Positions 14,457-23,538 of a DNA stretch of 64,000 bases are shown piece after piece; position 1 is the first letter of the stretch; each line of letters opens with the position of its first letter. Source of the stretch: an uncultured Pseudomonadota bacterium (lineage in GTDB: Bacteria > Pseudomonadota > Gammaproteobacteria > Burkholderiales > SG8-39); NCBI GenBank assembly GCA_903829815.1, contig CAIKRR010000004.1, positions 18,701 through 82,700 on the forward strand, written 5' to 3'. A model generated the notes under the pieces. It saw only the letters and a list, made by a program, of their open reading frames with translations, was not told the DNA's origin and did no database searches. Made by a program: the position numbers and the translations under genes.

Positions 14457-15431
14457 CTAGTGGAGCGAGGGCTTCTTGAGCAGATCGCTCCGATCGCCTG
14501 ATCGAATGCGCAAGGTGAGCGGAGAACCCTCGCGCGCAAGCGTGAAGAGCAGTTCGCACCCGGCTATACCACTGGCCCACACCAGGCGGTAGAAGTCCTC
14601 GAGCCGATGGACGCGTCGACCATCAACGGCCAGCAGCAGGTCGCCCCGTCGAACGCCTGCCTTTTCAGCGGGGCCCGAAGGTGCCACCTGGGCGATGGTG
14701 ATCTGCCCTTCCTCATCGCTTGCGTAAATCCCGAGCCAGGGTCGCGCCGGAGCCAGGCGCCGGCCGGCAGCCACGAGCTCATCACGGATCGGGGCAAGCA
14801 AATCGATGGGAATGCTCACATTGCACTGTCCCGAGGCACCCTCGCGCTCATCGGGCACGAGCAACGATGCAATGCCCACCAGGCGGCCACTGGTATCGAC
14901 CAGCGCACTGCCGCCCCATTGCGGATGAGCAGGCGCGGTGAGCACCGCCTCATCGAGCAGATACTCCCAGTAGCCGGCAAACACCTGCCTCGCGCACACC
15001 CGGGTCACGCAGGCATGCGGCCGGCCGCCAAAACTGGCCATGATCATGCGCTCGCCCACCCCCACACTGGCAGCCGAACCGCACTCGAGCGGCGCAACCC
15101 CCAGTTGCCCCAGCGGCATCACCAGCCCGAAGCCGCTGGCCTGGTCGTAGGCAAGCGGGTGGCCGGCCACCACACGACCGCTGCTCGTCGTGAGCCAGAT
15201 CGAACTGGCCTCGGTGATGAGATAGCCCACGGTCAGCACCAGACCATCAGCACCGATGACTACACCGCTGCCGATGCGGTCCACGCCGAGCGTCTCGGCC
15301 GTATAGGCATCGGGCGGGAAGGCCGCATGAACACGCACCACCGCATCGCTCACCCGATCGAGATCGAAATCCCACTCCTCGTCACGCGGTTGCATGTCGT
15401 CGGGGAAAGACCACTTCGATTCGTCGGCCAT
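14457..15431 (-). CDS. HtrA-like S1C pseudoprotease with PDZ domain
   Basis: 324 residues with a trypsin-like fold (about 40-215) and a PDZ domain (about 225-310, APSGPAEKAGVRRGDLLLAVDG). Compared with E. coli DegP recalled from memory, the three catalytic positions are changed: His to Tyr in LTVGYLI, Asp to Gly in YDQASGFGLV, and Ser to Gly in QWGGSALVDTSG. No signal peptide is visible, so it may be cytoplasmic. It is probably a binding or chaperone-like protein rather than a protease. It follows the CoxM-type gene after 20 bp. Confidence 0.8.
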   Translation of the reverse strand: MADESKWSFPDDMQPRDEEWDFDLDRVSDAVVRVHAAFPPDAYTAETLGVDRIGSGVVIGADGLVLTVGYLITEASSIWLTTSSGRVVAGHPLAYDQASGFGLVMPLGQLGVAPLECGSAASVGVGERMIMASFGGRPHACVTRVCARQVFAGYWEYLLDEAVLTAPAHPQWGGSALVDTSGRLVGIASLLVPDEREGASGQCNVSIPIDLLAPIRDELVAAGRRLAPARPWLGIYASDEEGQITIAQVAPSGPAEKAGVRRGDLLLAVDGRRVHRLEDFYRLVWASGIAGCELLFTLAREGSPLTLRIRSGDRSDLLKKPSLH

Positions 15432-15451
15432 GATGATCTGCGTATCTGCTG

Positions 15452-16321
15452 TCAGTGTGCACGTGCACTGGCCTGCGCCAGCGCCCGCGCAAGTAGGGTA
15501 CGTACAAGCCCGCGCCGATAGGCTGCGGAACCGTGAATATCGTTGGGTGGATCAACCTGGGCTGCGGCTTGTGTGGCGGCTGCATCAAACAAGGCCGTCG
15601 ATGCCCGCTCGCCCTCGAGCATTTGCTCGACATCGCACAACCGGTGGGCGCGATGGCAGGCCCCGATCACGGCGACATGAACATCGGTCATCCGCGCATC
15701 GGCATCCAGATCGTGAAAGACATACACCCCCGCCAACGCAAAGTCGCCGCGGCGCCGGGCAAACTCCTGGAATGCCCAGCGGCGCGCCACCGGCCACTGC
15801 GGCAGATGAATGGCGGTGATGATCTGATCATCAGCAAGCACCGTCGACAAAGGTCCCAGCAGGAAATCGGCCGCGCGTATCTGGCTGAGTCCGTCAGGGC
15901 CCAGCACATCGATGAGCGCGTCACAGGCAACGCAAAGACCCGGCCATTCGGCAGCCGGGTCGGCATGCGCAAGGCTCCCACCCACCGTGCCCCGGTTGCG
16001 GATCGGATAATGAGCCACATGCTCGAGCGCCGCCGCTGTGAGCGGGTGCGCGCTCGCGACGAGAGCACTGCGTTCCAGATCGACCCACCGCACACGCGCC
16101 CCGACCACGAGCTCGCCGGTGGGGCCCTGTTCGATACGATCCAATCCAGGCACGCCACCCAGATCGACCAGCAACGAGGGGTTGGCCAGACGAAAGGCCA
16201 GCGTGGGCATCAGGCTCTGGCCACCTGAGAGCAACTTGGCCGTGCCCCCCGCCGCGCGCAGACACGCAATGGCCTCCGCCAGGCTTTGCGGACGAACGTA
16301 ATCAAGCGCGGGCAGTTTCAT
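15452..16321 (-). CDS. CoxM/CutM-type FAD-binding subunit of a molybdenum hydroxylase
   Basis: 289 residues of the xanthine dehydrogenase/CO dehydrogenase medium-subunit family. FAD-binding motifs are AKLLSGGQSLMPTLAFRLANP near the N-terminus and IRNRGTVGGSLAHADPAAEWP near residue 110. It passes electrons from a 2Fe-2S subunit to FAD and then to an acceptor. The gene is separated from any large (CoxL) subunit by several kb; the nearest is at 21.0-23.4 kb, which is unusual because coxMSL genes normally sit together. Confidence 0.92.
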   Translation of the reverse strand: MKLPALDYVRPQSLAEAIACLRAAGGTAKLLSGGQSLMPTLAFRLANPSLLVDLGGVPGLDRIEQGPTGELVVGARVRWVDLERSALVASAHPLTAAALEHVAHYPIRNRGTVGGSLAHADPAAEWPGLCVACDALIDVLGPDGLSQIRAADFLLGPLSTVLADDQIITAIHLPQWPVARRWAFQEFARRRGDFALAGVYVFHDLDADARMTDVHVAVIGACHRAHRLCDVEQMLEGERASTALFDAAATQAAAQVDPPNDIHGSAAYRRGLVRTLLARALAQASARAH

Positions 16322-16447
16322 GGCGAGGGATGAAGACGATGAGGGAAAGGGGCATCGCGCGGAACCCGCCCGAGCGATCGAATCAGGACCGTCCCGCAGA
16401 CTGCGCCGATGATGTCAAGCGATGATTCAACGTGAAGGACGTCACGG

Positions 16448-16470
16448 TTGTCCACAGATGATGTGGATAA
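16448..16470. promoter_or_regulatory. Inverted pair of DnaA boxes
   Basis: TTGTCCACA (16448-16456) and TGTGGATAA (16462-16470, the complement of the perfect box TTATCCACA) face each other across a 5-bp spacer in the 258-bp gap between the hydrolase and coxM genes. The sequence is seen; DnaA binding is inferred from the match to the TTATNCACA consensus. No dnaA, gidA or AT-rich unwinding region lies nearby, so it is not claimed as oriC. Confidence 0.5.
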
Positions 16471-16489
16471 CTCGCCATCCTCGCGCGCT

Positions 16490-16529
16490 AAGTGTCTGAG
16501 AACGGTCAACAAAGCTGCAACGGACACTT
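16490..16529. repeat. Inverted repeat near the DnaA boxes
   Basis: AAGTGTC (16490-16496) and GACACTT (16523-16529) form 7-bp arms around a 26-nt loop, in the same gap as the DnaA boxes. It may be an operator or a weak hairpin; no T-run follows on either strand. Confidence 0.35.
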
Positions 16530-16579
16530 TCCGCTCGCCCCACGATGGCACGTCATTTGCGGGAGTGCATCACCAATCA

Positions 16580-17335
16580 TCATGCCGCCAGGAAGCGCTC
16601 GATGCTGGTTGCAAGAGCCACCGGCGTTTCGTCCATCGGGTAGTGCCCGGCGTTGCTCATCACCTCGAGTTCGGCATTGGGGTACGTGGCCATATAGGTT
16701 GCACGAACCACATCGGCGGTGAGACTCGGATCGTGCTCGCCCACGATCACCTTCATCGCTACCGGATTGCCGGCAAGCGAGGCAGCAAAATCGGTCTTTG
16801 CCCAGGCCAGCAGATAGGCGGCAAAGGCCTCTTCGGTGGCATTACCGAGTGAATGTGCAGTCATCAGGTCGAGCCAGTGACTCGACAGGCGCTGACCCGT
16901 TGAAAAATCAATAATGCCCTTGCGCACTGCTGGCGTGGCAGCGGCCGAACTGAACATCCCCCAGGTGGCATCGTCAAAGGGCACGCCCGATGCCGGCACC
17001 GGCGTCACGGCCACCATGCGTTCGACACGACCCGGCGCTTCGAGCAATACCCGCTGGATGGCCATGCCGCCCATCGAGTGGCCCAGAAGACTGAACCGAT
17101 CCCAGCCCAGATGATCGGCAAGCGCAAGCGTGTCGGCGGCAATTTCAGCCATCGAAAAATCACCCGCCAGCGACTTTGACGCACCGTAGCCGCGATAGTC
17201 CATGAAGGCATAGGTGAAGGCATCGGTATCGAGGACATCCACCATCGGCCCCCATCCACGGGCACTGCCAAACCAGCCATGCAGTGCAATCACACGACGC
17301 GGCCCATTGCCGACCAGGACATGCGTATTAGCCAT
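16580..17335 (-). CDS. Alpha/beta hydrolase
   Basis: 251-residue hydrolase with oxyanion-hole HG in VIALHGWFGSARGW, nucleophile elbow LLGHSMGG (Ser near residue 100), acid in VGEHDPSLT and catalytic His in SNAGHYPMDETP. A GGGAGAC site precedes the ATG. It belongs to the broad esterase, C-C hydrolase and dehalogenase group. It follows soxZ by 79 bp on the same strand and may belong to that operon. Substrate unknown. Confidence 0.9.
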   Translation of the reverse strand: MANTHVLVGNGPRRVIALHGWFGSARGWGPMVDVLDTDAFTYAFMDYRGYGASKSLAGDFSMAEIAADTLALADHLGWDRFSLLGHSMGGMAIQRVLLEAPGRVERMVAVTPVPASGVPFDDATWGMFSSAAATPAVRKGIIDFSTGQRLSSHWLDLMTAHSLGNATEEAFAAYLLAWAKTDFAASLAGNPVAMKVIVGEHDPSLTADVVRATYMATYPNAELEVMSNAGHYPMDETPVALATSIERFLAA

Positions 17336-17414
17336 GGATATGTCTCCCTTTTCTTGTTGTCGAAACGTGTTCGCTCAGCGTGTTGTCAGCGGGTGTCGCA
17401 AGAGATACGCCGGC

Positions 17415-17735
17415 TCAACCGGTGACCTCCAGCGGTTGGTTGTGCGTACCCTCGACACCGGCATCATCGATCCAGGTAAACGCAAGGGTCCCCGGACCAG
17501 TGACTCGCAACGGAAACTGCAGATAGGGGTTGGCTGCCACCCCCGAAGAGAGTTCAGCACTGAACACTTCCTGGCCCCCAAAGCGGCATTTAAGCGTGCG
17601 GATGGTATTGCGCGCAATGACATTGCCGGTGTCATCACGCTGGTAGCCGGTTTCCATCGGGTGCTGGATGAGCAGCCTGACCTGGATGACATCGCCTCGC
17701 GCAATGCGGGCAGGAACCTGCACACGTGCCGTCAT
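17415..17735 (-). CDS. soxZ: Sulfur-carrier complex protein SoxZ
   Basis: 106 residues, full length for SoxZ, with a typical immunoglobulin-like sequence (LIQHPMETGYQRDD near residue 25 and a later NPYLQFPLRV). SoxZ pairs with SoxY to carry covalently bound sulfur intermediates in periplasmic thiosulfate oxidation. It has no signal peptide and is usually exported with SoxY. It sits 30 bp after soxY. None of soxA, X, B, C or D is visible, so a role in the classic Sox cycle is doubtful. Confidence 0.92.
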   Translation of the reverse strand: MTARVQVPARIARGDVIQVRLLIQHPMETGYQRDDTGNVIARNTIRTLKCRFGGQEVFSAELSSGVAANPYLQFPLRVTGPGTLAFTWIDDAGVEGTHNQPLEVTG

Positions 17736-17765
17736 GAAACCTCCCTGTGGGCTGCAAGGGCCCGG

Positions 17766-18254
17766 TCAGCTCTCATCGATGCAAGCCGAGAGCGTTACAA
17801 CCACATCGGCGAGCCCGAGCCAGAAGGTGCCATCCGACATCTGTGCCACCGCAAACACCCGCTGCGATCCGGCAAGCCGCACACGCGATGCGATTTCGGC
17901 CTTGCCCGACCGGGGCCCCAGATGAAAGCTCGCCATCAGTCGCACCGGATTGCGCTCCGACACCAGATGGATGACCTTCACATGATCGGTGTCGGTCATC
18001 GGGCTGTCCACACTCAAGGTCATCGGCACCGAATTGCCGTTTTCGGCCAGAACGGGCAAGTCGAGCCGCACACGACCCAGCCGCAACGGCGCACCACCGG
18101 TGAGAAAATCGGTGAGGCTGGTGCCGGTACCCCCGATCGGGCTGGGTTTCAGAAAAGGCGACTGCGCCCATGCCCCGAGGGGCAAGGCAGCCAGCAAGGT
18201 CCCAGCAGAAGCCAGCAGCACATTTCGGCGATTGATGGCGATGGGTTCGCTCAT
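17766..18254 (-). CDS. soxY: SoxY-like sulfur-carrier protein with atypical C-terminus
   Basis: 162 residues from ATG 18254 with a GGAG ribosome binding site. The N-terminus has a twin-arginine-like signal (NRRNVLLASAGTLLAALP, then GAWAQ). The body matches SoxY. In classic SoxY the chain ends in GGCGG, whose cysteine carries the sulfur cargo; here it ends VVVTLSACIDES, keeping the cysteine but losing the flanking glycines and adding four residues. It is cotranscribed by position with iorB (16 bp) and soxZ (30 bp). Confidence 0.88.
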   Translation of the reverse strand: MSEPIAINRRNVLLASAGTLLAALPLGAWAQSPFLKPSPIGGTGTSLTDFLTGGAPLRLGRVRLDLPVLAENGNSVPMTLSVDSPMTDTDHVKVIHLVSERNPVRLMASFHLGPRSGKAEIASRVRLAGSQRVFAVAQMSDGTFWLGLADVVVTLSACIDES

Positions 18255-18270
18255 GTCGGCAGCTCCTCGC

Positions 18271-20445
18271 TCAGGCCTTGACGAGCGTGAGGCCGTGGTG
18301 GCTGAGCGGCAACGAGCGGATGCGCTTGCCCGTGGCCGCAAAGATGGCATTGCACAGTGCTGGGGCAATCGGCGCCTGGGCGGGTTCACCCACACCACCC
18401 CAGAACCCGCCGGTCGGAGCAATCACGACCTCGACCTTGGGCATGTCGGCTATACGCATCATCGGGTAGTCGTTGAAGTTCGACTGCTCCACGCGGCCAT
18501 CCTTGATCGTGATCTCGCCCCGACCGATGGCGGTGAGCGCATAGACCACCGAGCCCTGGATCTGCGCAACGATATTGTCAGGATTCACGACATAGCCGCA
18601 GTCGATACCCTGCACGATGCGATGAATCTTCACCTCGCCCTTGTCGCTGACCGACACTTCGATGACGGCCGCGGTGAATGCAGCATAGGGTTCGGTCACC
18701 GAGATGCCGCGGAACACGCCGGGCGGCAAGGGCGTGCCCCAGCCAGCCGCCTTGGCAACTGCCTCGAGAATACCCAGAGGGCGCTTTTCGTGGGCGAGCA
18801 GTTCGCGCCTGAACTGGAACGGATCCTTGCCGGCAGCCAGCGCCATCTCGTCGATGAAGCATTCGCGCGCAAACGGATTTTGCGACCAGCCTACCGTACG
18901 CCAGAAGCCCACCGGCACATGCGTATCGCGCTGCGCGTAGTCGTTGAGCACATTGGGTATTGCATAGGGAAACTCGGCAAAGCCTTCCATCGCCGAATTG
19001 TCGATGCCATCCTTGAGAGGCAGGCGCAGCAAGGTGGCAAAGATGGAGGGCGCAGCCACGCGCGCCTTGAACGCCACCGGCTTGCCGGCTGCATCCAGAC
19101 CCGCCTTCATCCGGTAAAGGGCTGCCGGACGATAGAAGTCGTGCTGGGTGTCTTCCTCGCGGGACCAGAGCGACTTCACCGGCACGCCGGGAAACTCGCG
19201 CGCAATCAGCACCCCGATGCGGGTGAAGTCCTGAGAGCCGCCGCGACGGCCAAAGCCGCCCCCGTTCTGCATCTTGTAGACCTCGACCTGATCGAGCGGA
19301 ACGCCAGCGGCCGCAGCGGCCGTGGCAAGCGTGCCTTCCCCGGTCTGGGTCGAGCACCAGACATCGACCCGGCCGTCGGCGATGCGTGCGGTACAACCCA
19401 TGGGTTCCATCGGGGCATGGCACAAATAGGGCGTGTAGTACTCGGCTTCGAGCACCTTGGCGGCACCCGTCAGCGCCTGATCGGCATCACCCGCCTTCCT
19501 GGCAACTGGCACGGTCGGTACATCCAACCCTGCCTTCAGGAAGCCGCGAATACTCTCCGAGGACACATTGCCATTGGCGCCGACATCCCACTGGATCGGC
19601 AAGGCCTTGAGCGCTTCCTTGGCGCGCCACCAGTTGTCGGCCACCACCACCATCACCTTGCCCGAATCGATGGTGAATACCTTGCGGATGCCGCGACGCG
19701 ATTGCACCGCAGCCGCATCAAAGGATTTCACCGTGCCACCAAATACCGGGCACTGCGCCACCGCGGCGTGGAGCATGCCGGGCAACTGTACGTCCACGCC
19801 GTAGCGCTGACGACCCATGACGGTGTCAGGAATATCCAGGCGCTTGACCGAGGTGCCGGCGAGTTTCCAGTCCTTGGGGTCCTTGAGCTTCACATCCTTC
19901 GGGGGCTGCAGCTTCGAGGCATCAATCGCCACATCGCCAAAGGTGAGCGTGCGACCGCTGGGTACATGGGTGATGACACCACCGGCCACGCTGCACGAGG
20001 ACTCGGCCACCGCCCAGCGCTTTGCGGCCGCGGCAAGGAGCATCTGGCGTGCAGCCGCACCGCCCTTGCGCAGGTAGTCCTGCGACAGACGAATGGTCTG
20101 GCTGCCCACTGCGGCCATGCCACCCCAGATCCGGTTGCGCCGGATATGCTCGTTGGTCGAAGCGTATTCGACACTCACCTGCTTCCAGTCACAGTCGAGC
20201 TCTTCAGCAACCAGCATCGGTGCCGAGGTAAGACTGCCTTGTCCCATCTCCGAGCGCGCATAGCGGATGATGATGGTGTTGTCAGGACGCACCACCACCC
20301 AGGCGTTGACTTCAACGCCCGAGATGCCGGGCTTGCCCGTCTGTGCGCCGGCGCCGGGCACATGAAAACCCAGTACCAGGCCTGCGCCCGCCAGGGTCGA
20401 ATCCTTCAGAAATTCGCGACGCGAGATAGTGCTGATGTCGTTCAT
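18271..20445 (-). CDS. IorB-type molybdopterin-binding oxidoreductase large subunit
   Basis: 724 residues of the isoquinoline 1-oxidoreductase beta subunit family. A twin-arginine signal (ISRREFLKDSTLAGAGLVLG) indicates export of the folded cofactor enzyme to the periplasm. Molybdopterin motifs include YARSEMGQGSLTSAP, MQNGGGFGRRGG and a C-terminal GGVGEPAQAP with the catalytic Glu. It starts 11 bp after the 2Fe-2S subunit gene. The family includes isoquinoline, aldehyde and other N-heterocycle oxidising enzymes that pass electrons to cytochromes rather than FAD. Substrate not predictable. Confidence 0.93.
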   Translation of the reverse strand: MNDISTISRREFLKDSTLAGAGLVLGFHVPGAGAQTGKPGISGVEVNAWVVVRPDNTIIIRYARSEMGQGSLTSAPMLVAEELDCDWKQVSVEYASTNEHIRRNRIWGGMAAVGSQTIRLSQDYLRKGGAAARQMLLAAAAKRWAVAESSCSVAGGVITHVPSGRTLTFGDVAIDASKLQPPKDVKLKDPKDWKLAGTSVKRLDIPDTVMGRQRYGVDVQLPGMLHAAVAQCPVFGGTVKSFDAAAVQSRRGIRKVFTIDSGKVMVVVADNWWRAKEALKALPIQWDVGANGNVSSESIRGFLKAGLDVPTVPVARKAGDADQALTGAAKVLEAEYYTPYLCHAPMEPMGCTARIADGRVDVWCSTQTGEGTLATAAAAAGVPLDQVEVYKMQNGGGFGRRGGSQDFTRIGVLIAREFPGVPVKSLWSREEDTQHDFYRPAALYRMKAGLDAAGKPVAFKARVAAPSIFATLLRLPLKDGIDNSAMEGFAEFPYAIPNVLNDYAQRDTHVPVGFWRTVGWSQNPFARECFIDEMALAAGKDPFQFRRELLAHEKRPLGILEAVAKAAGWGTPLPPGVFRGISVTEPYAAFTAAVIEVSVSDKGEVKIHRIVQGIDCGYVVNPDNIVAQIQGSVVYALTAIGRGEITIKDGRVEQSNFNDYPMMRIADMPKVEVVIAPTGGFWGGVGEPAQAPIAPALCNAIFAATGKRIRSLPLSHHGLTLVKA

Positions 20446-20456
20446 GGCAGGGCTCC

Positions 20457-20924
20457 TCAGACGCGCTTGGCGGGGGCCGCGGCGGCCGCCGCATGGATCG
20501 CGGTGCGGATCCGGGCATAGGTGCCACAGCGGCAGATGTTCGTCATGACCGCATCGATATCGGCATCGGTGGGCTTGGGTTTATTCTGCAGGAGCGACAC
20601 GGCTGCCAGCATCTGCCCCCCCTGGCAATAACCGCACTGGGGCACTTCGTGATCGATCCAGGCCTTCTGCACCGGATGCATGACGCCGTTCTGCGCCAGC
20701 CCTTCGATGGTGGTGATCTTTTTCCCGGCAACGGCTGACACCGGCACCGAGCATGAGCGTACTGGCGCACCGTCAAGCAGCACCGTGCACGAGCCGCACT
20801 GGGCAATGCCACAACCGTACTTGGGGCCTTTCACATCCAGTTCGTCGCGCAGCACCCACAACAAGGGCATCTCGGGCTCGACATCTGCCTGGCGGGCCTG
20901 ACCGTTCACCACTAGCCTGATCAT
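20457..20924 (-). CDS. IorA-type 2Fe-2S subunit of molybdenum hydroxylase
   Basis: 155 residues from ATG 20924 with GGAG 8 bp upstream. Plant-type 2Fe-2S cysteines are in [18 protein letters not shown] and the C-terminal 2Fe-2S cysteines in QCGYCQGGQ and [12 protein letters not shown]. It takes electrons from the molybdenum subunit encoded immediately downstream. It has no signal peptide, as expected if carried across the membrane with its Tat-bearing partner. It is the only 2Fe-2S subunit gene in the window, although there are three molybdenum subunits. Confidence 0.95.
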   Translation of the reverse strand: MIRLVVNGQARQADVEPEMPLLWVLRDELDVKGPKYGCGIAQCGSCTVLLDGAPVRSCSVPVSAVAGKKITTIEGLAQNGVMHPVQKAWIDHEVPQCGYCQGGQMLAAVSLLQNKPKPTDADIDAVMTNICRCGTYARIRTAIHAAAAAAPAKRV

Positions 20925-21003
20925 CGTCCATCTCCTGTCATGAGTTTGATTCTGGCAAGAACGCAGTGTAAGCGAGCGCCTGTGATTTGCGCATCTGCCC
21001 ACA

Positions 21004-23409
21004 TCAACGCTGGCGCGTCGCAGACTGGATCGCCCGCCACACCCGCTCGGGCGTGGCCGGCATTTCGAATCCGGTGACTCCCAGTGGCGCCAGCGCATCG
21101 ACGATGGCATTCATGAGCGCCGGTACCGCACCCACCGCACCGGCTTCACCGGCGCCCTTCACGCCAAGCAGGTTGCGATCCGTCGGCGTCTCGATGCCGG
21201 CCACCTCGATATCGCAGAAGTCGGCGGCCCGCGGCATCGCGTAGTCCATGAACGAGGCCGTCATGAGTTGCGCCGTCTCAGGGTCATACACCACGCGCTC
21301 CATCAGCACCTGCCCCCCCCCCTGCCCGATGCCGCCATGAATCTGGCCCTTCACGAGGAGCGGGTTGATCACCGTGCCGACATCATCGGCCACCACGTAG
21401 CGCACGATCTGGAGCGTGCCGGTCTGCGGGTCGATCTCGACCTCGCACACATGCGAGCCGTAAGGGTAGGTATTGTCCTCGGGCGAGAACATGCCGTTCT
21501 CGAAAAGTCCCGGCTCCAACCCGGCGGGGAGCCGCTCGGGCTGGAACGCCGCCGCCGCGACTTCCTTCAGGCCCACCTGGCGGTCGGTACCGGCGATGCG
21601 GAACATGCCCGCCTCGAAGCTCACGTCGGCGCTGGCCGCCTCGAGGAGGTGGGCTGCAATCAGGCGCCCCTTCTCGATCACCTTGCCCGCCGCAATCACC
21701 AGTGCCGTACCGGCGGTCACTGCCGAGCGCGAGCCAAAGGTACCGACGCCGAAGGCCACCCGGTCGGTGTCGCCATCGACATAGTCGATATCGCTGGCAG
21801 CCAGGCCCAGATGGGTAGCCAGCACCTGCTTGAACGCCGTCTCGTGCCCCTGACCGTGGTTCTTGCTGCCCATGAGCGCGGTGGCGCGCCCCCGTGCGTC
21901 GAAGCGAATTTCGGCGTACTCCATCCCTGGGGATGCCGCACGCTCGATCGGATTGGACAAGCCGATGCCACGCAAAAGCCCGCGCGCGCGCGCGGCCTCG
22001 CGCCGCCTGGCAAAACCGCCCCAGTCTCCCATCTCGAGGGCCATGTCCATGCAGCGTTCGAATTCGCCGCAATCGTAGCTGTAGCCAAGCGCGGTGACCT
22101 TGGGCAACTGGGCGGGCGACAGGATGTTGCGCCGGCGCAGCGCAACCCGGTCCATGCCCAGTTGGGCTGCCGCATCATCGATCAGACGCTCGATCACATA
22201 GCTTGCCTCGGGACGCCCCGCCCCGCGGTAAGGGGCAAGCGAGGGCGTATTGGTGAGCACACAGGTGAAGCGCACATGTGCGGTCGGAAAGTCGTACACC
22301 CCGACCATGCCGGGCGTGTTCTGAAAGGTGGCCTGGATATTCCGGTCGGAACTCACATAGGCGCCGACATTGGCAATCCAGTGCGAGCGCAAGGCCAGAA
22401 AACGGCCGGTGGCATCAAGCGCCAGTTCGGCTTCGTGGATGTTGTCTCGTGCATGCTCATCGAAAAGCAGCGATTCACTGCGCTCGCATTGCCATTTCAC
22501 CGGGCGCCCCAGGCGGCGCGAGGCCCACAGGAGCAGACGAAACTCGAGCATCTGCGGCCCCTTGCCGCCAAAACCCCCGCCGATATCGACCCCTACCACA
22601 CGCACCCGCCCGGTGGGCACCCGGAAGATCTCGCGCGCGAGGATGTCGCGCACCCGGTGCGGTTGCTGCGCATCGCAGTAGAGCGTGAACCGCGAGTCGA
22701 TCGGATCAAAGCTGCCGATGGCAGCGCGCGGCTCCATGTACTGCGCGTGCACCCGGCTCACCCGGTAGCGACTGCGAACCACGTGCGCTGCGCTGGCAAA
22801 GGCCGCATCGGTGGCTGCCCGATCGCCGATCTCGTGCACGTGGGAGATATTGTCCGGGCACTCGAGCCAGGCCGCAGGGGCTCCAGGGGCCACTGCATGC
22901 TCGAGATCGCCCACCGCGCCGCGCGCATCGTAGTCGACCAGCACCTGTTCGGCCGCGTCGCGCGCCTGGTCGAGCCGCTCGGCCACCACAAACGCCACCG
23001 GGTCGCCCACGTGATGCACTTCACCCCGTGCGAGGCCCGGATAGGCGCGCCAGAAGATCGGGCTGCCATCAGGCCGCACACGCTTGAAGGCCACCGCCGT
23101 GGTGCCCAGGTCATCGCCCAGATCGTCGGCGGTGAATACCCCCAGTACACCGGGCATCGCGCTTGCCGCGCTCGTATCAATCGACCGGATGGCCGCATGG
23201 GCATGGGGCGAGCGAACCACCACAGCCCAGACCTGCCCTGCCAGATTGATGTCGGCCACGTAACGGCCGCGCCCGGTCAGGAAGCGCGCATCTTCCTCGC
23301 GCGTGACCGATTGGCCGATACCACCGCTCACGCCCATGGCCGACCGTGAAGCGCCAAACTTTTCGGCGCCCGATGTTGCGACACTGGAAACAATACTGGA
23401 TTTATTCAC
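21004..23409 (-). CDS. CoxL-type xanthine dehydrogenase-family molybdenum subunit
   Basis: 801 residues from GTG 23409, which has AGGAA upstream; ATG 23337 would give 777. Typical features are [21 protein letters not shown] at the N-terminus, [11 protein letters not shown], an active-site region [11 protein letters not shown] and the catalytic Glu in [12 protein letters not shown]. The residues differ from the AYXCSFR loop of true (form I) CO dehydrogenase, so CO oxidation is unlikely. There is no signal peptide, implying a cytoplasmic enzyme needing CoxM- and CoxS-type partners. A run of ten G lies within the coding strand. Confidence 0.92.
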   Translation of the reverse strand: MNKSSIVSSVATSGAEKFGASRSAMGVSGGIGQSVTREEDARFLTGRGRYVADINLAGQVWAVVVRSPHAHAAIRSIDTSAASAMPGVLGVFTADDLGDDLGTTAVAFKRVRPDGSPIFWRAYPGLARGEVHHVGDPVAFVVAERLDQARDAAEQVLVDYDARGAVGDLEHAVAPGAPAAWLECPDNISHVHEIGDRAATDAAFASAAHVVRSRYRVSRVHAQYMEPRAAIGSFDPIDSRFTLYCDAQQPHRVRDILAREIFRVPTGRVRVVGVDIGGGFGGKGPQMLEFRLLLWASRRLGRPVKWQCERSESLLFDEHARDNIHEAELALDATGRFLALRSHWIANVGAYVSSDRNIQATFQNTPGMVGVYDFPTAHVRFTCVLTNTPSLAPYRGAGRPEASYVIERLIDDAAAQLGMDRVALRRRNILSPAQLPKVTALGYSYDCGEFERCMDMALEMGDWGGFARRREAARARGLLRGIGLSNPIERAASPGMEYAEIRFDARGRATALMGSKNHGQGHETAFKQVLATHLGLAASDIDYVDGDTDRVAFGVGTFGSRSAVTAGTALVIAAGKVIEKGRLIAAHLLEAASADVSFEAGMFRIAGTDRQVGLKEVAAAAFQPERLPAGLEPGLFENGMFSPEDNTYPYGSHVCEVEIDPQTGTLQIVRYVVADDVGTVINPLLVKGQIHGGIGQGGGQVLMERVVYDPETAQLMTASFMDYAMPRAADFCDIEVAGIETPTDRNLLGVKGAGEAGAVGAVPALMNAIVDALAPLGVTGFEMPATPERVWRAIQSATRQR
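21313..21322. repeat. Ten-base poly-C tract inside a CoxL gene
   Basis: Ten consecutive C on the plus strand encode part of GIGQGGGQV on the minus strand. It is in frame here. Such runs are prone to replication slippage, so this is also a place where assembly or sequencing error could occur. Confidence 0.6.
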
Positions 23410-23538
23410 GCTGTAGGTTCCTGCAATCGTTGCTTCGGTGGCCGACTGGCCGATGCCTGCTTCGCGCTCTGAGCACCCTGAGCACCCTGGCGAGGATGCA
23501 AGGACGGGCTGACCCTGCAACCGAAGCCTGGCCCGCCT

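Noticed and set aside
16322..16579. Possible replication origin
   Set aside because: Only two DnaA boxes, no AT-rich unwinding element and no origin-associated genes nearby.
17989..20520. 843-codon plus-strand open frame
   Set aside because: Antisense shadow of iorB and soxY; His/Arg-rich composition typical of a reverse-complement frame.
21989..22003. Alternating CG run
   Set aside because: Lies in Ala/Arg codons of the CoxL gene and is expected at this GC content.
21268..23349. 693-codon plus-strand open frame
   Set aside because: Antisense shadow of the CoxL gene.
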